Assembly: GCF_013032445.1 (NCBI RefSeq)
Contig: NZ_WQCA01000002.1
Span: 248,001-312,000, forward strand
Direction: 5' to 3'
DNA length: 64,000 nucleotides
From: Ruegeria arenilitoris
Lineage (GTDB): Bacteria; Pseudomonadota; Alphaproteobacteria; Rhodobacterales; Rhodobacteraceae
This document shows positions 27,863 to 35,359 of the stretch, piece by piece. Both the position numbers and the translations under genes were made by a program. The notes below the pieces were generated by a model, which did not search any database, had not been told where the DNA came from, and saw nothing but the letters and a program-made list of their open reading frames with translations. How positions within the stretch are numbered: position 1 is the stretch's first letter; each line of letters starts with the position of its first letter.

Positions 27863-30621
27863 TGTCCCAACCTGTCCAAAAGCGCAGGCACGTGGACCTG
27901 ATCGGATTTATAGTTCCCGGTCAGCACATGCATCACCAGATTGACGCCAAAGCGATTGGCCAGCTCGCGCTGACGTTCGCCTGCATATCCACGCCCCACC
28001 GGCAGCAGCGCCTGCCCGTTGCGGTCCACCGCCCAGGCCGAAGCCCAGTCGTTGCCACCGATCACCACCGGGGTCACGTTGTCATTGAGATTTCGGAAAG
28101 GCATGCCTTCGATCTGTTCCGCATCCAGCGGCGCGGCCTCGACCCAGACCTCTGTGCCTGTATAGCGGCCCGGGAAATCCTGCAGCAGATAGAACGCGCG
28201 CGTAAGCACATGGTCGCGCGGAACAGGCTCTAACGAAGGGATATTCAGCGGACCGGCCAGTTGTTGCAGCTTGCGCCCATTGGGGCTGGCAGCACCAAAC
28301 CGCGCCACGTCTGCATCCCGAGTGTCGAACAGGATCATCCCGCCCGAACGCAGATAGGCGTTCAGCTTGGCATATGCCTCGACCGACGGCTGCGGTTGAT
28401 CCGGTGTAATTGGCCAGTAGAGCAACGGGAAGAATGCCAACTCATCGCGCTCCAGATCCACTCCGATAGGTTCCGCCGGTTCGACCGAGGTACGATAGAA
28501 CAGCGTCTGCGCCAGTCCACGCATTCCCGCGCCTGCCACGTCATCGACTTGCGCATTGCCGGTCAGCACATGGGCCAGCACCAGTTCCTGCGTGGCGTTC
28601 AGCGCAAAGTCGGTCTCTTCCGGCGTCTGCGCCTGCGCCTCGGGCACCAGCAACACCGCGCCCAGCGCAACTGCCGCTGCTTTGGCCAGACCAAGGCGAC
28701 CAGACAAAGCCAGCGAGGCGATGACGTCCAAGGTCAGCAACAACAGCGCAATGCTGAGCAGGATGCCCCCAATGGGTGTCTCGTTGTTCACCTCTTGCCC
28801 TTTGATCGGCACCTCCGAGGGCCAGGCTATCGGGTTCAGCACCGCATCTTCTGACAAGACATTCAAAGCCAGCTTTTCCTTGCCGCTTTCATACAGTCCG
28901 GGCTGCAAGTCCGGGCCGATTGTGCCCGAGATCAGGTCGGAGCCCTCAACACCCGCCAGATTGCCCGCATCCGACAGAGTGCCAAACCCGTCCATGACCT
29001 GTATCGGCTCCCACGTGGTTCCCTGCAACTGAGCCTCCTGCCGGGACTTGGCGGCCGAGGCGACGGCAAGACGATCCAGCATTTCAACGAACAAGCCAGA
29101 CAGCGGCAGGCTGGACCATTCCGCATCCGCAGTCACGTGAAACAGCACCACCTGCCCCAGGCCCAGCGCCTTGCGCGTGACCAAGGGCGTGCCGTCCGAC
29201 AGCGATGCAATCACCCGATCCGCCAGATTAGGGTCTGGTTGTGCCATGACCTGCGTGGTCACGGTGACATCACCCGGCACCTGCAACCCGTAGAAAGGCG
29301 AATTTTCCGGGAACGCTGCCAACCCCTTGGCCTCACCCCAACTCATCGCGCCACCAACTGATCGTCCACCACTGCGCAGGCGGACCGGCAACAGAGCATC
29401 TTCGGCATCACGGCCCAGATCGCTGGCGGCCATGCGCGGACCGGCAAAGCGCAGCAGCAGCCCGCCCTGTTCCACCCATTCGACCAGCGCAGCCTGTTCG
29501 CCCTCGGACATTTTGGCCACATCGGCCAGAACAATCACATCCGGGTTGGCGGGAAGAACCTCAAGCAACCCGCCTTCGACGAACTCCGCCGTGGGTTTCA
29601 GAACCTGCGTCAGGTAATGCAACGGCGAAAGCAGCTCCAGACCCTCGCGGTTCAGCGTTCCGGCGATCAGGGCAACCTCGCGCCGACGCAGGCTATCATC
29701 GGTCAGCGTGACTGCCCCGGCGGAACGCTGGCCCTGAATCTCGAACCGGGTGATCCGGGCGCGCAGTTCGGACGGCAGAGCCAGATCCACTTGCGCCAGA
29801 GTTTCTCCGCTGGGGAACTCCATTTCGACCGATTGTAGAACGCGCATTGCTCCCGCCGGATCGCGGCCTTGCGCCAGCACAGTGACGCGGTCGGCGAGTC
29901 CCGGCGCCGCGCGTTGGGCGGTCAGCTGGATCACACCGTCCTGATAGGCGGCAGGCAGGATCGCAACCACAGGCGCCGTGGATTGATACACCGTCACCGC
30001 GCCCCGCGCCTGCAACGCCGCCAGAACTCGGTCATGGCCGTCATAGGCCAGACGGTCACTGAACCAATGGGTGTCGAAGCCTCCATCCAATTGATCTAGC
30101 GCAGCCAGCGCCTGATCGAGCTGTGTTTCAGTGGGCTGCCACGGGGTCGGCGTCAGACCAGGCAGGCGTCCGCGCCATGCCTCAGCCGCCTGAAACACCG
30201 GCGCTTCGGGTTCGGTCAGGCGCAGGATGGCCACGGTGCGGCCCGCGCGCCCGGCCTCGGACAGTTGTACGTCGATCTGGTCCAGCGTTGAGGACCACCG
30301 CGTTGCCCCTGCCCAGCTGGCATCCAGTACCAGTAGCAGAGGCCCCGTCCCAGTCTCATCCCGTGACGGGTTCAGGACCGGTCCGGCCAGCCCGATGATG
30401 ATCGCCGCCGCCGCCAGCATCCGCAACAGCATCAGCCACCACGGGGTGCGGTCCGAAACGCTTTCGTCGTCCTTCAGCCCCAGCAGCAGCGTCACCGCCG
30501 GGAACAGGCGGCGGATCGGTGCGGGTGGTACCGCGCGCAGGATCAGCCACAGGATCGGCAGAGTCAGCAGACCCAGCAGCACCCATGGGGCGGTAAAGCC
30601 GATGCCCGCCAGAACCGTCAT
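27859..30621 (-). CDS. BatA / DUF4159 domain membrane protein
   Basis: 920 residues. The N-terminus (GFTAPWVLLGLLTLPILWLI, two membrane segments to about residue 85) is the BatA (aerotolerance regulator) module. The middle is a large soluble region, followed by membrane segments about 630-675. The C-terminal DUF4159 domain (about 705-905) contains FFPLLYWPITPDQPQPS and LRSGGMILFDTRDAD. It overlaps both neighbours by 4 bases. The MoxR / DUF58 / BatA-DUF4159 order is widely conserved in alphaproteobacteria, function unclear. Confidence 0.85.
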   Translation of the reverse strand: MTVLAGIGFTAPWVLLGLLTLPILWLILRAVPPAPIRRLFPAVTLLLGLKDDESVSDRTPWWLMLLRMLAAAAIIIGLAGPVLNPSRDETGTGPLLLVLDASWAGATRWSSTLDQIDVQLSEAGRAGRTVAILRLTEPEAPVFQAAEAWRGRLPGLTPTPWQPTETQLDQALAALDQLDGGFDTHWFSDRLAYDGHDRVLAALQARGAVTVYQSTAPVVAILPAAYQDGVIQLTAQRAAPGLADRVTVLAQGRDPAGAMRVLQSVEMEFPSGETLAQVDLALPSELRARITRFEIQGQRSAGAVTLTDDSLRRREVALIAGTLNREGLELLSPLHYLTQVLKPTAEFVEGGLLEVLPANPDVIVLADVAKMSEGEQAALVEWVEQGGLLLRFAGPRMAASDLGRDAEDALLPVRLRSGGRSVGGAMSWGEAKGLAAFPENSPFYGLQVPGDVTVTTQVMAQPDPNLADRVIASLSDGTPLVTRKALGLGQVVLFHVTADAEWSSLPLSGLFVEMLDRLAVASAAKSRQEAQLQGTTWEPIQVMDGFGTLSDAGNLAGVEGSDLISGTIGPDLQPGLYESGKEKLALNVLSEDAVLNPIAWPSEVPIKGQEVNNETPIGGILLSIALLLLTLDVIASLALSGRLGLAKAAAVALGAVLLVPEAQAQTPEETDFALNATQELVLAHVLTGNAQVDDVAGAGMRGLAQTLFYRTSVEPAEPIGVDLERDELAFFPLLYWPITPDQPQPSVEAYAKLNAYLRSGGMILFDTRDADVARFGAASPNGRKLQQLAGPLNIPSLEPVPRDHVLTRAFYLLQDFPGRYTGTEVWVEAAPLDAEQIEGMPFRNLNDNVTPVVIGGNDWASAWAVDRNGQALLPVGRGYAGERQRELANRFGVNLVMHVLTGNYKSDQVHVPALLDRLGQ

Positions 30622-31493
30622 CGCGTTCCCCCATCAAGCGCCCGATAAAGCCACAACAGAGCCGCTTGCGCGCTGTCACCGGTATGGTGCAGACCCAATT
30701 GCCAGCCCGTCGCGCGGCAGAGTTGCGTCAGCGCGTCCTTGCGTTTCGCAAGACGCTCCAGATAGCGGTCGCGCAGGTCCCCGGCCTTGAGGGTTTCATG
30801 CCGGACCGAACCGCCAACGCTTTCGAAAATTGTCCGGCCGCGATAGGGAAAAGTCTCTTCGCCCGGATCGAGAACCTGCAGCAAAACGCCCCGCACACCG
30901 CGATCGGCGGCTTTTGTCAGGGCCAGTTCGACCTCGTCCAGAGGTCCAAGGAAATCGGAAATGAACACGGCGCGGGCATGCGGGATCATCGCGCGATGTT
31001 CGGGCGGAGTATAATCAGTGTCGGAATCCTCGGACCAAGCCTGTGCCAGGCGGATGACCTGCGCATTGCCGCGCCGGGGTGGCAGGGTGGTGCCGGTCAG
31101 GCCGACCCGCTCGCCGCCGCGCACCAACAGGATTGCCGTGGACAGGCCCAGTAGCCGGGCGCGGTCGGCTTTGGAGGGCAAAGACTTCTCAGACGCAAAC
31201 CGCATCGACGCGCCTTGATCGACCCAAAGCATGACCGATTGCGCGATCTGCCATTCGCGTTCGCGCACAAACTGCTGATCCCCACGCGCGGAACGCCGAT
31301 GGTCAATCATCCGGCGACTGTCACCGATCTGCGCCGGGCGGTATTGCCAGAAATCATCGCCAAGCCCGGAACGTCTGCGCCCGTGATCGCCCAGCAGCAC
31401 GGTTCCGGCCAGATGTTCGGCCCGCGCCAACAGGGGCGGCAGCCGGGACGCCTCGGCCTCGGATCTTTCGCGAAGGGTCAGCGCGGCATTCAC
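30618..31493 (-). CDS. DUF58 domain protein
   Basis: 291 residues with the typical DUF58 block of RRSGLGDDFWQYRPAQIGDSRR type and a following von Willebrand A-like fold (QSVMLWVDQGASMRFAS, which replaces the usual DxSxS). No membrane segment seen. Partner of MoxR-type AAA ATPases in this conserved gene order. Overlaps both neighbours by 4 bases. Confidence 0.88.
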   Translation of the reverse strand: MNAALTLRERSEAEASRLPPLLARAEHLAGTVLLGDHGRRRSGLGDDFWQYRPAQIGDSRRMIDHRRSARGDQQFVREREWQIAQSVMLWVDQGASMRFASEKSLPSKADRARLLGLSTAILLVRGGERVGLTGTTLPPRRGNAQVIRLAQAWSEDSDTDYTPPEHRAMIPHARAVFISDFLGPLDEVELALTKAADRGVRGVLLQVLDPGEETFPYRGRTIFESVGGSVRHETLKAGDLRDRYLERLAKRKDALTQLCRATGWQLGLHHTGDSAQAALLWLYRALDGGTR

Positions 31494-32497
31494 GCCGCAG
31501 CCTCAGTGCGGATCAGACCGGCCGCGGTCGAGTCGATCAGATCGGCCAGACTGTCACCGCGTGCCCGCGCTGCAAAGTTCAGCGCCATCCGGTGGCTGAG
31601 CACCGGGCGCGCCATGTCCAGCACATCCTCGGCATTGGGCGCCAGCCGTCCCTGCAGCATGGCCCGCGCCCGTACTGTCATCATCAAAGCCTGTGCCGCG
31701 CGGGGGCCGGGGCCCCAAGCCACGGTTTCGGCGACGCGCTCGGACACGCCCGCCTCTTCAGGACGGAAAGCGCGGACCAGATCGAGGATCAGTTCAACCA
31801 CCGACTCCCCTACCGGCATCCGGCGCAGCAGGACCTGAGCGGCCAGCAATTCCTCTTTGGTGAAAATCTCGTGCGCGTCATCCTCTTCGACCCCCGTGGT
31901 CGCCAACAGGATATCGCGCTCGGTCTGACGATCCGGGTAGTCCACGTCGATCTGCACCAGAAAGCGGTCCAACTGCGCCTCGGGCAGCGGATAGGTGCCC
32001 TCTTGCTCAATCGGGTTTTGCGTGGCGAGAACGTGGAAGGGTTCACCCAACGATCGATCTTCGCCCGCCACGGTCACGGTGCGTTCCTGCATCGCCTGCA
32101 GCAGCGCCGATTGCGTTCTCGGGCTGGCACGGTTGATCTCATCCGCCATCAACAGCTGACAGAAGATCGGGCCGGAAATGAACCGGAAATGGCGGCTGCC
32201 GTCATCGGCGGTGTCCAGAACCTCGGACCCCAGAATATCGGCAGGCATCAGGTCGGGCGTGAACTGGATACGGTTGCCATGCAGGCCCATGACCGTCGAT
32301 AGCGTCTCGACCAGACGCGTCTTGCCCAGACCCGGCAAACCGATCAACAACGCGTGACCACCACACAGCAACGCGGTCAGGGTCAGATCCACAACCCTTT
32401 CCTGCCCGATAAAGCGACGGGTGATCGAGGATTTGGCCTCTTGCAGCTTGTTTTCCAGCGCTTCGATCTCGGCTACGAGGTCGGCAGGTTCGGTCAT
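31490..32497 (-). CDS. MoxR family AAA+ ATPase
   Basis: 335 residues. Walker A-like GLPGLGKTRLVE (about 54-65), Walker B LMADEINRASPRTQSALLQAM, and sensor 1 in VLATQNPIEQEGTYPLPEAQLDRF are those of the MoxR branch (AAA_3). These ATPases act as chaperones for VWA-type proteins, here probably the DUF58 and BatA-like products. It is the first gene of the four-gene unit and has an AAGGGA ribosome site. Its start faces the divergent DUF1285 gene across about 50 bases. Confidence 0.94.
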   Translation of the reverse strand: MTEPADLVAEIEALENKLQEAKSSITRRFIGQERVVDLTLTALLCGGHALLIGLPGLGKTRLVETLSTVMGLHGNRIQFTPDLMPADILGSEVLDTADDGSRHFRFISGPIFCQLLMADEINRASPRTQSALLQAMQERTVTVAGEDRSLGEPFHVLATQNPIEQEGTYPLPEAQLDRFLVQIDVDYPDRQTERDILLATTGVEEDDAHEIFTKEELLAAQVLLRRMPVGESVVELILDLVRAFRPEEAGVSERVAETVAWGPGPRAAQALMMTVRARAMLQGRLAPNAEDVLDMARPVLSHRMALNFAARARGDSLADLIDSTAAGLIRTEAAA

Positions 32498-32549
32498 GAC
32501 TTTCCCTTCCGTGGACTATTATGATTGAAGTGTATCGCGCTGAGAGGAA

Positions 32550-33140
32550 ATGGCAAAAGCAATGAGCGGACAAAAACCTGTGACACCTTCGCCTGATGGC
32601 CTGGCTGCATCAGTCAAAGCGGCCAAAACCAAGGGTTTGCCCCCCGTTCACCTGTGGAATCCTCCGTTTTGCGGCGATCTGGACATCCGGATCGCAAAAG
32701 ATGGCACATGGAGTTACTTGGGGTCACCCATCAAAAGGTTCGAGCTTGTGAAGCTATTTTCCTCAATTCTTAAGAAAGAAGACGGGAAATACTATCTGGT
32801 GACCCCGGTCGAAAAGGTGGGAATCATCGTCGAGGATGCGCCCTTTGTGGCCGTCGATCTCGATGTCGAAGGCGAAGGCAAGGCCCAAAACCTGAGCTTT
32901 ACCACCCATGTCGGCGACACCGCGGTGGCGGGACCGGACCATCCGATCCGTATTGTCATTGATTCAGAAACAGATGAACCATCGCCCTACATATTGGTTC
33001 GCGCAAACCTTGAGGCGCGGATCGACCGCAAGAGTTTCTATCGCCTAGTGGACATCGCCGAACACAATGGCAATTGGTTCGGCGTCTGGTCCGGCGGGCA
33101 GTTTTTCCCCTTGATCAAGTCCGAAGACCTGCCGGATTAA
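32550..33140 (+). CDS. DUF1285 domain protein
   Basis: 196 residues. The family is recognised from PPVHLWNPPFCGDLDIRI, WSYLGSPIKRFELVKLFSSIL, YYLVTPVEKVGI and LVRANLEARIDRKSFYRLVDI. The fold is beta-rich and function unknown. Start is uncertain: the ATG at 32550 has AGAGGA almost touching it, while the ATG at 32562 has it 13 bases away. Its stop overlaps the convergent transporter gene by 4 bases. Confidence 0.88.
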   Translation: MAKAMSGQKPVTPSPDGLAASVKAAKTKGLPPVHLWNPPFCGDLDIRIAKDGTWSYLGSPIKRFELVKLFSSILKKEDGKYYLVTPVEKVGIIVEDAPFVAVDLDVEGEGKAQNLSFTTHVGDTAVAGPDHPIRIVIDSETDEPSPYILVRANLEARIDRKSFYRLVDIAEHNGNWFGVWSGGQFFPLIKSEDLPD

Positions 33141-34087
33141 GCGGGGTTTGCGACCTTCCGGTCCTGCGCCAGCACAACCGCCATTGCCACGATCCCCGCG
33201 CCCAGCGCGCGGGTCCAGTTCCACTCTTCCCCCAGCACCAGCATGATCAGCATCACGTAAAACGGCGCGATGTTGATGTGGAACGAGGCCAGCGCCACGC
33301 CCAGCCGCCCGACGGAAGAGATGAACAGCACCTGGCTCACACCCATCGCCACCAGCGCGTAGATACCAAGCATGCCGATCTGTTGAACATCGATAGGCGC
33401 GGTGGGCATGACCTCCATCCCCAATTGTCCGGCCACGAAGAACAGCAGCAACGCCACAACCAACCCACCCGCAAAGGTAATGGTGCTGCGCCCGGTCTGG
33501 CTGAGCTCGGGAAAGTCCCGCGCGGTTGCCATACAGGCCCAGCAGAACAACCCCGTGGACACGATGGCACAGGCCGCCCCCATCCCCAATTGGGCCGGAG
33601 CCACGGCGCTGGTGGCAATCAGACCGCCAATGATCGAAACGATCACGCCAAGGGCAAAGTTCCACCGCAACCGCCGCGTTCCCGTTGCCAGTTCGATCAG
33701 GGTTGCAAACAAAGGCGCGCAGGACGCGATGATCGCCACGGTCACTGGGTCAGTCATCTTTTGCGCCAGAATGATCAGGAACATCCCCGCACCCAGCATT
33801 CCGCCAACAAACAACGCATGTCCCCAGCGCGCCCGCAGCACACGGTTTGATCCGTCGATCAGCAGCCAGATCGGCAGCATGACTGCCACCGCAAGTGCCA
33901 GCCGTGCGGCAAACAACGCGACCGGAGGCCAGCTCTGCAGCAGCACCTCAGCCGCCGGAAACCCTGCTGCCCATGTCAGCATCGAGGCTACGGCCAAGCC
34001 GTTGCCAGACAAGGCGGAATTACCGCCACCAGACACAGAGAGAGTGTTCCCGCGCACGGGATCAGGGCTCATTGCCATGGGGTTCAT
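33137..34087 (-). CDS. EamA-type DMT superfamily transporter
   Basis: About 316 residues with ten membrane segments in two EamA repeats; GLIATSAVAPAQLGMGAA falls between them and WNWTRALGAGIVAMAVVL is the last segment. Substrate unknown (metabolite or amino-acid efflux in relatives). Possible starts are a GTG at 34102 and ATGs at 34087 and 34078; AGAAGG is best spaced for 34078. Confidence 0.87.
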   Translation of the reverse strand: MNPMAMSPDPVRGNTLSVSGGGNSALSGNGLAVASMLTWAAGFPAAEVLLQSWPPVALFAARLALAVAVMLPIWLLIDGSNRVLRARWGHALFVGGMLGAGMFLIILAQKMTDPVTVAIIASCAPLFATLIELATGTRRLRWNFALGVIVSIIGGLIATSAVAPAQLGMGAACAIVSTGLFCWACMATARDFPELSQTGRSTITFAGGLVVALLLFFVAGQLGMEVMPTAPIDVQQIGMLGIYALVAMGVSQVLFISSVGRLGVALASFHINIAPFYVMLIMLVLGEEWNWTRALGAGIVAMAVVLAQDRKVANPA

Positions 34088-34254
34088 ACCTTCTGTTGGC
34101 ACGGCGCCGATAAAATGATTCGCCGTATTCTTCGGAACGTCTCTGATTTGCGCGGGGCGTTCTGGCCGATTTTCGACAATCTGTCGTTTTCAGTCCCTTT
34201 TACCGAAAACTCGGCGCAGTTATGGTCCCGTGACCAACTGCACTGAGGCCATTC

Positions 34255-35010
34255 ATGCCCAAATTCGCCGCCAACATTTCACTGCTTTTTGCAGAGCTTC
34301 CCTATCTGGAACGATTTCAGGCGGCGGCCGAGGCCGGCTTTCAAGCCGTCGAAATTCTGTTCCCCTATGAGTTGGCCGCCAAGGAGACCCACCGCGCCCT
34401 GCTGGCCAACGGGCTTGAACTGGTGCTGATCAACGCACCACCGCCCAATTACACCGGGGGTGAGCCCGGTTATGCAGCCGTTCCGGACGGTGAGGCGCGG
34501 TTCCAATCCGATATCCACCGCGTGATGCGCTATGCCGATATCCTTAGTCCGGGGCTGATCCACATCATGTCAGGCTATGCCTCCGGGCCGGATGCGTTAG
34601 AGAGTTTCGTGCGCAACCTGCAATGGGCCGCCGATTTTGCACCGCAGCAGCAGTTCACAATCGAGCCGCTCAACCCGGTGTCACAACCCGGCTATTTCCT
34701 GAATGACTATAATCTGGCAGCGCAGGTGCTGGACCGGGTGGACCGCCCCAATATCGGTCTGCAATTTGACAGTTTCCACGCCCATATGATCCACGGCGAT
34801 GCACAGGCGATTTGGGATCGCTTTCACCCTCGGGTCGTCCACGCCCAGATTGGGGCTGCCCCGGATCGCTGCGAACCGGGACTGGGGCCAACAGATTTCG
34901 GTCGGTTGTTCACCACCATGGACGCCGCAGGCTATGCCGGTTGGGTCAGCGCCGAATACACGCCCTCAACGCCCCGAACTCCTGACAGTCTCGGATGGAT
35001 GCGGGTCTAG
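34255..35010 (+). CDS. Hydroxypyruvate isomerase-like TIM-barrel protein
   Basis: 251 residues of the AP-endonuclease-2-type TIM barrel. The N-terminus KFAANISLLFAELPYLERF and VEILFPYELAAKE are those of the Hyi branch; metal ligands are plausible in FTIEPLNPVSQPGYFLND, LQFDSFHAH and VHAQIG, and near the end VSAEYTP. Hyi interconverts hydroxypyruvate and tartronate semialdehyde in glyoxylate metabolism; relatives such as 2-oxo-tetronate isomerase (OtnI) are possible. A GAGG ribosome site is present. No glyoxylate carboligase gene is adjacent. Confidence 0.85.
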   Translation: MPKFAANISLLFAELPYLERFQAAAEAGFQAVEILFPYELAAKETHRALLANGLELVLINAPPPNYTGGEPGYAAVPDGEARFQSDIHRVMRYADILSPGLIHIMSGYASGPDALESFVRNLQWAADFAPQQQFTIEPLNPVSQPGYFLNDYNLAAQVLDRVDRPNIGLQFDSFHAHMIHGDAQAIWDRFHPRVVHAQIGAAPDRCEPGLGPTDFGRLFTTMDAAGYAGWVSAEYTPSTPRTPDSLGWMRV

Positions 35011-35063
35011 CTCTGGCATTTTGACGGAAAATACAGCACATCAGGGGCATCTCGACCCTCAGG

Positions 35064-35303
35064 ATGCCCACAATGATCTCTGCCCGCTATGCCCGCGCCT
35101 TATTCAGCCTGATCATGTCCGGCCTGATGTCCTGCATCGTGACCGGCATCGCAACGGTAAAGGCCATCGGCTTTGGCCCGAGCACCCTTGGTGACTGGAT
35201 GGCCTCCTGGGCCTTTTGCTGGCCCATTGCCTTCACGGTAATCCTGCTTCTTGGCCCATCCGTGCAGCGGTTGGTGAACCGCATGGTCAGTCCACAGGAC
35301 TGA
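35064..35303 (+). CDS. DUF2798 small membrane protein
   Basis: 79 residues with two hydrophobic helices (about 10-34 and 45-68) separated by GFGPSTLGDWMASW, the DUF2798 pattern. Function unknown. An in-frame ATG at 35073 is an alternative start. Confidence 0.8.
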   Translation: MPTMISARYARALFSLIMSGLMSCIVTGIATVKAIGFGPSTLGDWMASWAFCWPIAFTVILLLGPSVQRLVNRMVSPQD

Positions 35304-35319
35304 CCCTCTGCGAAGAGGG
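35304..35319. terminator. Hairpin at the DUF2798/polA convergent junction
   Basis: CCCTCT-GCGA-AGAGGG, a 6-base perfect stem with a GCGA tetraloop, starts right after the DUF2798 stop and is followed by a second GC-rich palindrome (GCCCGCCGGGC). No T-tract. Confidence 0.45.
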
Positions 35320-35359
35320 CCCGCCGGGCCTGATGAGCAGCGCGCGCCCGAATTGCCGG

